Shown: piece by piece, positions 8,015 to 16,918 of the stretch | How the letters are laid out: the number at the start of each line of letters is the position of its first letter | Numbering within the stretch: the first letter of the stretch is position 1 | Notes under the pieces: generated by a model | Database searches by the model: none | Told to the model about the DNA's origin: nothing | The model's input: the letters and a program-made list of their open reading frames with translations, nothing else | Made by a program: the position numbers and the translations under genes | Origin: Acidobacteriaceae bacterium | Lineage (GTDB): Bacteria; Acidobacteriota; Terriglobia; Terriglobales; Acidobacteriaceae | Direction: 5' to 3' | Assembly (NCBI GenBank): GCA_021323655.1 | Contig: JAJPKO010000021.1 | Span: forward strand, 1-64,000 | Length of the DNA stretch: 64,000 nt

Positions 8015-8728
8015 TCAAATGACTTCTTTCTCCTCCATCAGGAAGCGGTAGGCCACTCCTCCCACTACTGCACCTGATATCGGGGCCACCCAGAACAGCC
8101 ACAGTTGCTGCAACGGCCACCAGTATCCCGCGAAGATGGCCGGTCCGGTGCTGCGCGCCGGGTTTACTGAGGTGTTGGTCACTGGAATGCTGATGAGGTG
8201 GATCAGTGTGAGCACCAGGCCAATCGCAATCGGGGCAACTCCCGGCGGGACCCGCTTGTCCGTAGCTCCCATAATCACCACCAGGAAGAAAAACGCCACC
8301 ACAAACTCAGCCACAAAGCAGGAAAGCAGCGAGTAGTTGCCCGGAGAATGCGCTCCATAGCCATTGGAAGCAAAAGTGCTCGAAGCTGCATTGAACGAGG
8401 GGTTTCCCGTCACAACCACATAGAGCACCGCGGCAGCTGCTATGCCACCCAGAATCTGGGCAATCACATAAGCAGGAAGCTCCCTTACCGGAAACCGCTT
8501 GCCAGCGACCAGCCCACAGGTGACCGCAGGATTGATATGGCAGCCCGAAATGTGCCCGATGGCGTAGGCCATCGTGAGTAGTGTCAGTCCAAAGGCAAAT
8601 GCCACGCCCAGGAACCCAATCCCCAGTTCAGGAAAAGCCGCTGAAATCAAGGCTGCTCCGCAACCACCAAAGACCAGCCAGAAAGTGCCAAGAAACTCCG
8701 CAATGGAACGCCTGAGTAGTGATGACAC
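8015..8728 (-). CDS. aqpZ: Aquaporin Z
   Basis: Inner-membrane water channel of 237 residues with six transmembrane helices and two half-helices carrying the NPA motifs GCHINPAVT and TSVNPARS. The aromatic/arginine filter residues fit a water-selective AqpZ: HINPAVT in the first half, the Arg directly after the second NPA, and the [12 protein letters not shown] segment. The GTG start at 8728 is fixed by an excellent SD (AAGGAGG, 8 bases upstream). It is monocistronic and ends in an intrinsic terminator. Confidence 0.95.
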   Translation of the reverse strand: MSSLLRRSIAEFLGTFWLVFGGCGAALISAAFPELGIGFLGVAFAFGLTLLTMAYAIGHISGCHINPAVTCGLVAGKRFPVRELPAYVIAQILGGIAAAAVLYVVVTGNPSFNAASSTFASNGYGAHSPGNYSLLSCFVAEFVVAFFFLVVIMGATDKRVPPGVAPIAIGLVLTLIHLISIPVTNTSVNPARSTGPAIFAGYWWPLQQLWLFWVAPISGAVVGGVAYRFLMEEKEVI

Positions 8729-8879
8729 AGCATATCCTCCTTACGTTAGTTCTGAACCCGCCAAGACGTTATCACAAAAGCATTTACCCTTGTAAAACAA
8801 TTTCTCTCGATTGCTCTGCGAAGAAGCAGAATCCTCACCTGCCCACCCTTGGCTCGGCAAATTGCCCATGTCGCGCGAT

Positions 8880-9809
8880 TTATTCCGCCGCTCTTCCGCC
8901 CAGCGTAATCGCAACCGCAGCCACCAGAATCAGCCCGCCCCCAACCCATGCCAAAGGGCTGAGCGTTTCCCCCATCAGCCTGATACCAAGAAAAGATCCG
9001 AGCGCCGGTTCGATGTTCAGAAATACCCCGGCCCGCGAAGCGGGAACGTGAGCAATGCCCCAGTTCCACAAAAACATCGCGCTTGTATTACAGAGCAGTC
9101 CGCTTGCCAGCAGGGCCGCCCATGCATGAGGGCTGACCCCGTGCACCGGAGGCGCCCCGTCGCGCAGCAACACCCATACAGACAACATCAGCATCCCGCT
9201 CAACAACCCATATGCCGTCACCTGCAACGGAGAATGGACCTGCATCAGAAATTTGTTCAACAGCACCCATGCCAGCGCTATCAACAGAGACAAGACCACC
9301 AGCACATCTCCGGCCAGCGTCGGCCCATGCGCAGATGCGGAGGCGTGCCTGCTGCTGAGAACAATCATTGCCACGCCAGATGTAGAGCCTGCGAGCGCCA
9401 ACCAGCCGGTCTTGTCCAGCCGTTCATGAGCAAACATGCAGGCGCCAATCGCCAGAATCACAGGCATTGTGCCGACCATTAACGCGGCGTGGCTGACCGT
9501 TGTCAGCGCCAGTCCCTGAAATTGCACCAGGTACTGCACTGGAATTCCAAGAAATGAGGCCAGGAGCAGAAGCTGCCACTCTCTTCGCGAAAACCCCGTA
9601 CGGCGCACCACAAAAAGCAATGGCACGCACGCAAACCAGAAACGGTACAGCACCATATGCGCCACGGACATCTCTGCCAACACAATCTTGCCCAGGAAGA
9701 AGCCCATTCCCCATAGGCATCCGGCAACGGCGCATGCGCCATATCCGGCAAGCAGCCGCTGTGGCCTGCCCACAAACACTTCAGCGTTTTCCATTACTTC
9801 CTGGACCAT
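8880..9809 (-). CDS. EamA/DMT-family permease
   Basis: About 309 residues with ten hydrophobic helices arranged as two EamA repeats (around residues 20-150 and 165-305). Typical features are an early tryptophan-glycine motif (GCLWGMGFFLGK), the GLALTTVSHAALM loop, and the second-repeat motif VFLNIEPALGSFLGI followed by MGETLSPLAWVGGGLI. EamA proteins export amino acids, purines or other metabolites; the substrate cannot be deduced. The ATG at 9794 has a better SD (CCAGGAAG) than the one at 9809, so the first five residues are uncertain. Confidence 0.85.
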   Translation of the reverse strand: MVQEVMENAEVFVGRPQRLLAGYGACAVAGCLWGMGFFLGKIVLAEMSVAHMVLYRFWFACVPLLFVVRRTGFSRREWQLLLLASFLGIPVQYLVQFQGLALTTVSHAALMVGTMPVILAIGACMFAHERLDKTGWLALAGSTSGVAMIVLSSRHASASAHGPTLAGDVLVVLSLLIALAWVLLNKFLMQVHSPLQVTAYGLLSGMLMLSVWVLLRDGAPPVHGVSPHAWAALLASGLLCNTSAMFLWNWGIAHVPASRAGVFLNIEPALGSFLGIRLMGETLSPLAWVGGGLILVAAVAITLGGRAAE

Positions 9810-9905
9810 AACAATCGTGTGCTCTCTTTATTCTCATTCCAGATGAGCTCTCTCTGGGTGAAACGACGCGAAATTCTCCCTCTCCAATGAGACAATGGCT
9901 TCGGT

Positions 9906-12338
9906 ATGCCTCTCGGTCGAAGCGTTCATCTTGAAGAAGAAAAGCGCAGACACCCCTTCCTGCGCCTCTTTGCCGGTTTCCTGCTGCTGATCATCATCGC
10001 CACGGTCCTGGGCGTGCTCGGAGGGGCCTGGTGGCTCAAGCACGCTATGCGTGCTTCCCTCCCACAGCTTGATGGCGACATCCGCCTCCCCGGCCTCTCC
10101 GCCGCTGTTACTGTGCGTCGCGACCAGCACGGCATCCCGCACATCCAGGCCGCCACCCTCGACGATCTCTTCGAAGCCCAGGGCTACATCACCGCCCAGG
10201 ACCGCCTCTGGCAGATGGACATGGCCCGCCGCATGGCCGCAGGTGAGGCCGCTGAAATCCTCGGCAAACGCCTCGTTGACCATGACCGCCTTCAGCGTGT
10301 CCTTCAAATGCGTGCCACCGCCGAACGCATGGCCTCCAGTCTTCCCGAGCGCGAGCGACGCTTTTTTGATGACTACTCTCGCGGCGTCAACGAATACATG
10401 GACAGCCATCGCGACAATCTTCCCGCCGAATTTCGCCTGCTCATGTACAAGCCGCGCGCATGGCAGCCCGTGGATTCCATCCTCATCGGACTCAGCATGG
10501 TGCAGATCCTCGACGAGCACTGGCCGGAAAAGCTCGACCGCGAAAAGGTTGAATCACGCCTCGGTCCCACGCTAGCCGCCGAACTCTACCCCACCGGCTC
10601 GTGGCGCGATCACCCACCCACCGTCACCCCGCCGGACCTCACAGCTCCGCAGCCCGTCATTCCTGAAGTGCCTCTCGATGAGTCCCAGACCGCGCTGCAC
10701 GATCTTCTTCACCTGCGCGAAGTCATCAGCGGAACCCAGAACATCTGCCGCGAGTGCATCCCCGGTTCCAACGAGTGGGCCGTGGCCGGAGCACGCACTG
10801 CCAGCGGCAAGCCGCTTCTCTCAAACGACATGCACCTCGACCACGGCATTCCCAACACCTGGTATGAAGTGGACCTGAAATCCGGAAACTTTCACGTTGC
10901 CGGAGTCACCATCGCTGGTATGCCCTTCGTCGTCGCCGGTCACAACGATCACATCGCCTGGGGATACACCGCCCTCTATGGCGATGCGCAGGACATCTAC
11001 GTTGAACAGATCAACAGCCAGGGTGACTACCTCGGCCCCGACGGCTGGCACCCCATTGAGCACACTACAGAAACCATTCACGTGCGCGCCGGCAGCGACG
11101 TCACTGTAGACGTTCAGCGCACCGATCACGGCACGGTCCTCAACCCCCTTCTGCCGAATGAAAAACGCACCCTCTCACTCCGCTGGAGCGCCTACGATCC
11201 CAAATCTGCCGACATCCCTCTCTTTGAACTCGACAGCGCCAGCAACTGGGACGAGTTCCGTCAGGCCATGATCAACTGGTGGGGCCCAACCCTCAACGTC
11301 ATCTATTCTGATGACCAAGGCCACATCGGCTATCAGGCAGTCGGCTTCATCCCCAATCGCCCCACTGGCATCAAAGACGTTCCCATCGCTGACAATCAGC
11401 ACGAGTGGCAGGGCTTCATCCCTTTCGGCCAGATGCCCAGCACGCTCGATCCCGCCGACGGTATTCTTGCCACCGCAAACGCGCGCATCACTCCAGACAA
11501 TTACCCCTATCAGCTCACTCTTGAATGGGCCAGCCCGTATCGCAATGAGCGCATCTGGAAGTGGCTCTCTGGCAAAAACAACCTCACTCCGACTGACATG
11601 CTCAGGCTCCAGACCGACATCTACTCTGAGGTGGACCAGGAGCTGGCACAGCGCTTCGCCTACGCCATTGACCACGCCAGCAAGACCACTCCGCGCCTTC
11701 GTCAGGCCGCCGACCTCATGCGTACATGGAACGGTGAAGTCACCATAGATTCCGCCCCGGCGGCCATCGTCGCCGCAGCAAAGCACGTCTTCTGGCCCAT
11801 GCTTCTCCAGCCTAAACTAGGCGATGAATGGAAGCTCTATCAATGGGCCGAGAGTGCCTTCGCGCAGGAAGAGATCATCATGCACGCGCCCGCGCAGTGG
11901 CTCCCGAAGAACTACGCCACATGGGACGACTTCCTCGCCGCCTGCGTCTCAGAAGGACTCAGGGAAGACCATGCGCCGTCTGATCTCGGTAAATGGCGCT
12001 ATGGATACGCCCATCCCGTCGAACTCGCCCATCCGCTCTACAATCTGCTGCCCTGGTTCAAAAATTGGACCGGTACCGGTGTCCAGCCGCAATCCGGCGA
12101 CACAACCACAGTCAAGCAGGTGGGACGCAGCTTCGGCCCATCCCAACGCTTCACCATGGACTGGAGCAACATAGACGCCTCCACAGAAAACATCGTCATG
12201 GGTGAATCCGGCGATCCGCTCAGCCCCTGGTACCGCGACCAGTGGTGGTACTGGTACAACGGCGCGACCTTTGCCCTGCCCTTTACCGATACAGCCGTCA
12301 ACGCTTCCGCGTCACACACGCTCCGACTTCTGCCGTGA
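9906..12338 (+). CDS. Penicillin acylase family Ntn-hydrolase
   Basis: An 810-residue member of the penicillin amidase/acyl-homoserine lactone acylase superfamily. An N-terminal hydrophobic segment (LFAGFLLLIIIATVLGVLGG) anchors or exports it. The small-subunit motif DQHGIPHIQAATLDDLFEAQ and QDRLWQMDMARR precede a linker. The autocatalytic cleavage site is GSNEWAVAG, in which Ser288 would become the N-terminal nucleophile of the large subunit. The large subunit contains NDMHLDHGIPNTWYEV, AGMPFVVAGHNDHIAWGYTA and a late SFGPSQRFTMDWSN segment. Substrate is unknown; quorum-signal or amide degradation are possibilities, not conclusions. Its stop overlaps the start of the next gene (GTGA), so the two are translationally coupled. 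Confidence 0.9.
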   Translation: MPLGRSVHLEEEKRRHPFLRLFAGFLLLIIIATVLGVLGGAWWLKHAMRASLPQLDGDIRLPGLSAAVTVRRDQHGIPHIQAATLDDLFEAQGYITAQDRLWQMDMARRMAAGEAAEILGKRLVDHDRLQRVLQMRATAERMASSLPERERRFFDDYSRGVNEYMDSHRDNLPAEFRLLMYKPRAWQPVDSILIGLSMVQILDEHWPEKLDREKVESRLGPTLAAELYPTGSWRDHPPTVTPPDLTAPQPVIPEVPLDESQTALHDLLHLREVISGTQNICRECIPGSNEWAVAGARTASGKPLLSNDMHLDHGIPNTWYEVDLKSGNFHVAGVTIAGMPFVVAGHNDHIAWGYTALYGDAQDIYVEQINSQGDYLGPDGWHPIEHTTETIHVRAGSDVTVDVQRTDHGTVLNPLLPNEKRTLSLRWSAYDPKSADIPLFELDSASNWDEFRQAMINWWGPTLNVIYSDDQGHIGYQAVGFIPNRPTGIKDVPIADNQHEWQGFIPFGQMPSTLDPADGILATANARITPDNYPYQLTLEWASPYRNERIWKWLSGKNNLTPTDMLRLQTDIYSEVDQELAQRFAYAIDHASKTTPRLRQAADLMRTWNGEVTIDSAPAAIVAAAKHVFWPMLLQPKLGDEWKLYQWAESAFAQEEIIMHAPAQWLPKNYATWDDFLAACVSEGLREDHAPSDLGKWRYGYAHPVELAHPLYNLLPWFKNWTGTGVQPQSGDTTTVKQVGRSFGPSQRFTMDWSNIDASTENIVMGESGDPLSPWYRDQWWYWYNGATFALPFTDTAVNASASHTLRLLP

Positions 12339-14182
12339 AGATCTCCTTTCGCTTTCCGCACACTCTTTCGAGCAACGCCACGCGGCACCACCGCAGGCGT
12401 TCGCTCCTCTATGCCTGCACCCTCATCGCCGTCCTTCCGCTCGCCTGGCGTGGCGTCTCGTGCGGGCACGACTTCGACTTCCACCTGCAATCGTGGCTTG
12501 AGGCCGCACGCCACTGGCGCGAAGGCATCTTCTATCCGCACTGGGACACATCCGCCAACTACGGAGCAGGCGAGCCGCGCTTCGTCTTCTACCCGCCTGT
12601 CACCTGGATCATTGGCGCTCTCCTCGGCACGCTTCTGCCCTGGAGCTGGACCCCCCTCGTCTTCACCCTCCTCGCATTCCTGCTTGCCGGGTTGTCCTTC
12701 TTCAAGATGGCTTGCGAGTGGATGCCCGAAGACGCCGCCGTCGTTGCCGCCAGCGTCTACATCCTTAATCCGTATCTCATGTTCGTCGCCTACGAGCGCA
12801 CTGCGTATGGCGAACTGTTCTCCGCCGCGCTGCTCCCACTACTCGTTCTCTATGGACTCCGCAAACAATCCGGCCTCCTGCCGCTCTCGCTCATCATCGC
12901 CGCGCTCTGGCTCACCAACGCACCATCCGCCGTCATGGGCTGCTATTTTCTCGCTTTCATCGCCCCCATAGCGGCTGCGCGAAACAAATTCATCTCACCC
13001 CGGGACAACGCCTCGCGGCGGGAGCAAGCAGTGGGGTCACCAGCACCTCACCTCATCCTCCGCACCATCGCCGCAACCATCTTCGGCATCGCCCTCGCCG
13101 CCTTCTACATCATCCCCGCCGGGTACGAAGAGCGATGGGTCGAAATCTCGCGCGCCATTGCCCCGGGAATGCGCATCGAAGACAGCTTCCTCTTTGAACA
13201 CACCGGAGCAGCCTTCCACGATCAGGTACTCCACACCGCCTCATGGATTGCCGTCCTCATGTTGGCCGCAGCCTTCATCTCCATCTGGCCCTCAGTCAAA
13301 TCCAGAATCTCGGGCGCCCCGCATCTCAACGAGATGTGGGATCCTCGCCTCGGCATCGGCTCCCATCCCCTCGCCCTCCCGATGCTCACCACCACTGGAG
13401 CCATCTTCCTTCTCCTCCTCCCTTTCACCGCCCCTGTCTGGCGCCGCCTTCCGGAACTCAAATTCCTGCAATTCCCCTGGCGCTGGCTCCTGGTCCTCGG
13501 AGTCACCATGTCCGTACTCATCGGACTCAGTCTCCGCGGCAGCTTTCTTGAAGCAAAGACCCGCCGCAGCATCCTGGTCCGCGCCGTCTCCATGCTCGCC
13601 CTTGCGGCCATCATGTCCTCCATCGCCGCCGCCATCTTCTGGCAGCCCTGCGATGACGAGGACAACATCGCCGCCCAGCGCGTCACTCTCCGCAGCACCG
13701 GCTTTGAAGGCACCGACGAATACACCGCCGCCAACTCAGACAACGGCAGTATTCAGCAGGGCCTCCCGCTCGTCCGCATCCTAAACGCCCCCGATGCAGA
13801 TGAGGCCGACAGCTCCATCGCCCTCAATCCCCAATGGAAACCAGACCTGCAGGAAACTCTTCCCGCACAGATCAGCACTCCCGTCTGGCAATCTGAAAAC
13901 AAGACCATCGCCATCACCACCCCAACCGGGGGTTACGCCGTTCTGCGCCTCGTGGACTACCCCGCCTGGCGCGTCATTCTGAACCGAAAACCGGTCACCA
14001 CCCGACCCCATCGCGACGATGGCCTCATGGTCATCCCCATCCCCGCCGGACAATCCCTCATCACCATCCGCTACACTGCTACCGCGGACGTGAAGCTTGC
14101 CCGCGCCATCTCTTTGCTCGCCGCGTGCATCCTCATCGCGCTCTTTGCGCAGTCCAGGAGACACCAATCGCTTCGGGTATGA
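12335..14182 (+). CDS. Large polytopic membrane protein (6-pyruvoyl-tetrahydropterin synthase-related type)
   Basis: 615 residues from a GTG that overlaps the stop of the acylase gene. About a dozen hydrophobic helices follow a short basic N-terminus. An early acidic motif in the first extracytoplasmic loop (GHDFDFHLQSWLEAARHWRE) is reminiscent of GT-C type membrane glycosyltransferases, and the segment VFYPPVTWIIGALLG resembles the membrane family annotated as PTPS-related. The last 150 residues form a soluble beta-rich domain (GGYAVLRLVDYPAWRVILN) before a final helix. Activity is unproven; a lipid-linked sugar transferase is one possibility. A longer upstream reading inside the acylase gene is rejected. 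Confidence 0.75.
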   Translation: MKISFRFPHTLSSNATRHHRRRSLLYACTLIAVLPLAWRGVSCGHDFDFHLQSWLEAARHWREGIFYPHWDTSANYGAGEPRFVFYPPVTWIIGALLGTLLPWSWTPLVFTLLAFLLAGLSFFKMACEWMPEDAAVVAASVYILNPYLMFVAYERTAYGELFSAALLPLLVLYGLRKQSGLLPLSLIIAALWLTNAPSAVMGCYFLAFIAPIAAARNKFISPRDNASRREQAVGSPAPHLILRTIAATIFGIALAAFYIIPAGYEERWVEISRAIAPGMRIEDSFLFEHTGAAFHDQVLHTASWIAVLMLAAAFISIWPSVKSRISGAPHLNEMWDPRLGIGSHPLALPMLTTTGAIFLLLLPFTAPVWRRLPELKFLQFPWRWLLVLGVTMSVLIGLSLRGSFLEAKTRRSILVRAVSMLALAAIMSSIAAAIFWQPCDDEDNIAAQRVTLRSTGFEGTDEYTAANSDNGSIQQGLPLVRILNAPDADEADSSIALNPQWKPDLQETLPAQISTPVWQSENKTIAITTPTGGYAVLRLVDYPAWRVILNRKPVTTRPHRDDGLMVIPIPAGQSLITIRYTATADVKLARAISLLAACILIALFAQSRRHQSLRV

Positions 14183-14191
14183 TGATAGGAA

Positions 14192-15088
14192 ATGCAAGCC
14201 GAAGTAAAAGACCTGCTTCAGACAGGCCAGGAACTGACTGACGCCGCGCTTGAGCGGCTCTTGCCGCCAGAGACGCAAGTCCCCGTTTCCATCCACAAAG
14301 CCATGCGGCACAGCACCTTTGCCGGCGGGAAACGCCTTCGTCCCGTGCTCGCCATGGAAGCCGCACGCATGGTCCGCCGTACCGGCGATCTGCCCGACGG
14401 AATTGAAGAGCTGGGCGCAGCCATTGAGATGCTGCACACCTACTCACTCATCCATGACGACCTGCCCGCGCTCGACAACGACGATCTCCGCCGCGGCAAG
14501 CCCACCTGCCACGTCGTCTTTGGAGAAGCCATCGCCATTCTCGCCGGAGATGCGCTCCAGACCCGCGCCTACGAAGTTCTCGCCCATCTGCGCTGCCCCG
14601 CGCCCGCTGTCGTCGAAATCATCCGGCTCATTGCTCAGGCCACCGGCACCGTTGAAGGCATGATCGGCGGACAGGTTCTCGACCTCGAAGGTGAAGGTAC
14701 AAAGCCCACTGCCGAGTCCGTGGACGCCATCCACCGCGCCAAAACCGGAGCGCTCATTCGCGTCAGCGTCGTCACCGGAGGCATCTACGCCGGGGCCACG
14801 GCCGTTGACGTAAAGCGCCTCACAGAGTTCGGCCGCAAAGCCGGACTCGCCTTCCAGATCATTGACGACATACTCGACGTTACGCAGGACTCCGCACAGC
14901 TAGGCAAGACCGCTGGAAAAGACCTCGCCAGCGACAAAGCCACCTGGCCCGCCGTCTTCGGCATTGAGGCCTCACGCCAGCACGCTGCCAGCCTCATCCA
15001 GCAGGCCTTCGCCGAACTCGCCCCCTACGGCACCTCTGCCGAAGGACTAAGGTCTGTCGCCCGCTATCTGGTCGAACGCACACACTAG
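14192..15088 (+). CDS. ispA: Short-chain polyprenyl diphosphate synthase (FPP/GGPP synthase type)
   Basis: 298 residues. Condenses IPP with allylic diphosphates to C15 or C20 products. The first aspartate-rich motif is DDLPALDNDDLRRGKPT, with the two extra residues typical of bacterial FPP synthases. GGKRLRP (IPP binding), a GGQ motif and the second aspartate-rich motif QIIDDILDVTQD are all intact, as are the KDLASDKATWP residues near the end. The ATG follows ATAGGA, 9 bp after the preceding gene, so it belongs to the acylase/membrane-protein transcription unit. Chain length cannot be fixed by eye, so ispA is the best-fit symbol. Confidence 0.9.
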   Translation: MQAEVKDLLQTGQELTDAALERLLPPETQVPVSIHKAMRHSTFAGGKRLRPVLAMEAARMVRRTGDLPDGIEELGAAIEMLHTYSLIHDDLPALDNDDLRRGKPTCHVVFGEAIAILAGDALQTRAYEVLAHLRCPAPAVVEIIRLIAQATGTVEGMIGGQVLDLEGEGTKPTAESVDAIHRAKTGALIRVSVVTGGIYAGATAVDVKRLTEFGRKAGLAFQIIDDILDVTQDSAQLGKTAGKDLASDKATWPAVFGIEASRQHAASLIQQAFAELAPYGTSAEGLRSVARYLVERTH

Positions 15089-15261
15089 CATTGAAAACTT
15101 CTCGTCCTAGCGCCTGCGGAATCCCTTCAGATTTTCATCCTGAGTGAAGTCGAAGGGCCCGCACCGCGAGGTGCAAGTTGTTGCGAAAGCAAAAACCCTC
15201 TGCCCCATTTCTGCGTGTAGCAAACAAGGCATCATTCCGCCAGCATGAAATGCCCTCAGGC
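15089..15261. repeat. Short intergenic region carrying a dispersed repeat
   Basis: No gene. The stretch at 15135-15149 (TCATCCTGAGTGAAG) recurs in inverted orientation at 35738-35752. I recall similar CATCCTGAG(T/C)GAAGTCGAAGG words in intergenic regions of other Acidobacteriota, but could not check. It is followed by a small hairpin (GCACC/GGTGC) at about 15161-15174. Confidence 0.55.
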
Positions 15262-16269
15262 TTACTCGTCCCGCCCAGGCCGTGCCATCAGGTCCCGCAT
15301 CGCGTCCTTAGGCGATTTCTCATCGTTCAGGATCGAGTACACCTGCTCCGTAATCGGCATCTCCACACCATAACGCCGCGCTAACCCCAGTGCCGCCGAC
15401 GTAGTACGCACGCCCTCAGCGACCTTGCCATGCAGTCCAGCCAGAATCTCAGCAAGCCTTCGGCCTTTCCCCAGTTCAATCCCCACCATCCGGTTGCGCG
15501 AGAGCGCACCCGTGCAGGTCAGCACAAGATCGCCAATGCCGGAAAGCCCTGCAAGTGTTTCGCGCCTCCCGCCACACGCCACTGCAAGCCGTGTCGTCTC
15601 CGCAATTCCACGCGTAATCAGGGCCGCAACGCTGTTGTGCCCAAGGCCAAGCCCCGTCACAATTCCTGCCGCAATGGCAATGACGTTCTTGAGTGCACCA
15701 CCCAGTTCCACGCCCACCACGTCATCATTGGTGTAAAGGCGTAGAGACTGGCTCCCAAACTCACACTGCACCAGCGCCGCCACATCACTGCTCTGCGATG
15801 CAATCGTGACCGCGGCAGGCGCTCCGGCAGCAACTTCCTGCGCAAAGGTTGGTCCGCTCAAAACCGCAATCGGCAGTTGCAGCCCAAACCCGCGCAGCAC
15901 ATCAGTCATTACCTCGCTCATGCGCAGCAGCGATTTGTCTTCAATGCCCTTGGTCGCGCTCACCAGCACCTGCCCCGGGTGCAGATACGGCGCAAACTGT
16001 ACATAGCTCGCCCGAACATGATGCGACGGCATCACGCTTACAACGATCTCCGCGTGGCTCAGCGCTTTCTGAATACTTGACGTGGCCCGCACCGCTGCAG
16101 GAATCGAATATCCAGGCAGAAAGAACGTGTTCTCCCCGCGCTCGCAAATCGCTTCACTCACCTCCGGCGAGTGCGACCACAGCGCAATCTCATGCCCGCC
16201 GCGGTTTGCCAGATGCAGAGCAATCGCAGTACCCCAGGCGCCGCTGCCCATCACCGCAATGCGGCTCAT
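15262..16269 (-). CDS. gpsA: NAD(P)+-dependent glycerol-3-phosphate dehydrogenase
   Basis: 335 residues from the ATG at 16269. Makes sn-glycerol 3-phosphate from dihydroxyacetone phosphate for phospholipid synthesis. The nucleotide-binding loop is VMGSGAWGTAIALHL. Further motifs: VSATKGIE, the LSGPTFAQEVAAGAP segment, VGVELGGALKNVIAIAAG with the catalytic Lys, and the GLSGIGDLVLTC domain. Its start overlaps the plsY stop by 4 bp (ATGA), a functional coupling since PlsY uses the GpsA product. An upstream extension inside plsY is spurious. It ends the leftward phospholipid cluster. Confidence 0.96.
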   Translation of the reverse strand: MSRIAVMGSGAWGTAIALHLANRGGHEIALWSHSPEVSEAICERGENTFFLPGYSIPAAVRATSSIQKALSHAEIVVSVMPSHHVRASYVQFAPYLHPGQVLVSATKGIEDKSLLRMSEVMTDVLRGFGLQLPIAVLSGPTFAQEVAAGAPAAVTIASQSSDVAALVQCEFGSQSLRLYTNDDVVGVELGGALKNVIAIAAGIVTGLGLGHNSVAALITRGIAETTRLAVACGGRRETLAGLSGIGDLVLTCTGALSRNRMVGIELGKGRRLAEILAGLHGKVAEGVRTTSAALGLARRYGVEMPITEQVYSILNDEKSPKDAMRDLMARPGRDE

Positions 16270-16898
16270 GCGGCGGCTTCCTTTGACTTCCCAAAGCGAT
16301 ATTCTGTGCCATGCAGCAGACGGCGAATGTTCTGGCGGTGCTTTGCAATCACAATCGCCGGCACAATCAGAATCACAGCAGTCATCCACGTGTTATATGG
16401 CTGTGAATGAGGCAACAGAAACGCGAATACCGGAAACGCCGCCGCCGCCAGAATCGAAGCCAGCGAAACATAGCGGAACAGCGCAAACACGACAATAAAC
16501 ACCCCAAGGCCAGCCAGCGCCGGAAGCCATGCCAGCGCAAGAAAGACTCCCAGCGCCGTGGCAACTCCCTTGCCGCCCTTAAAGCCCAACCAAACAGGAA
16601 AGATGTGTCCCAGAATCGCGCAGAATGCAGCAACCGCCGCCGTATATTGTGCCGGAATAGAAGCAAACATCCACCCCGCCGCCAGCACTGCTATTGCGCC
16701 CTTCAGCGCATCCAGCAGAAAGGTAAGAGTCCCCAGCCCCTTGGCCCCGGAACGCACCACATTGGTCGCTCCGATATTTCCGCTGCCTTTTGCACGAATG
16801 TCTTCTTTGCGGAAGATGCGTACCAGCACATACCCAAAAGGAACCGAACCCAGAAGATACGCAACCAGCGCAATCACCAGATACGAAGTAACGAACAT
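16266..16898 (-). CDS. plsY: Acyl-phosphate:glycerol-3-phosphate acyltransferase
   Basis: A 210-residue inner-membrane protein with five to six helices. Transfers acyl groups from acyl-phosphate to glycerol 3-phosphate, the first membrane-lipid step. Family motifs are all present: YLLGSVPFGYVL, GSGNIGATNVVR, the KGxxA-type loop GFKGGKGVATALGV and the C-terminal IAKHRQNIRRLLHGTE. 210 residues is normal. It is translationally coupled to gpsA downstream and lies 20 bp after cinA. Confidence 0.96.
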   Translation of the reverse strand: MFVTSYLVIALVAYLLGSVPFGYVLVRIFRKEDIRAKGSGNIGATNVVRSGAKGLGTLTFLLDALKGAIAVLAAGWMFASIPAQYTAAVAAFCAILGHIFPVWLGFKGGKGVATALGVFLALAWLPALAGLGVFIVVFALFRYVSLASILAAAAFPVFAFLLPHSQPYNTWMTAVILIVPAIVIAKHRQNIRRLLHGTEYRFGKSKEAAA

Positions 16899-16918
16899 TG
16901 CGATTCTGAGTTTAGCAG

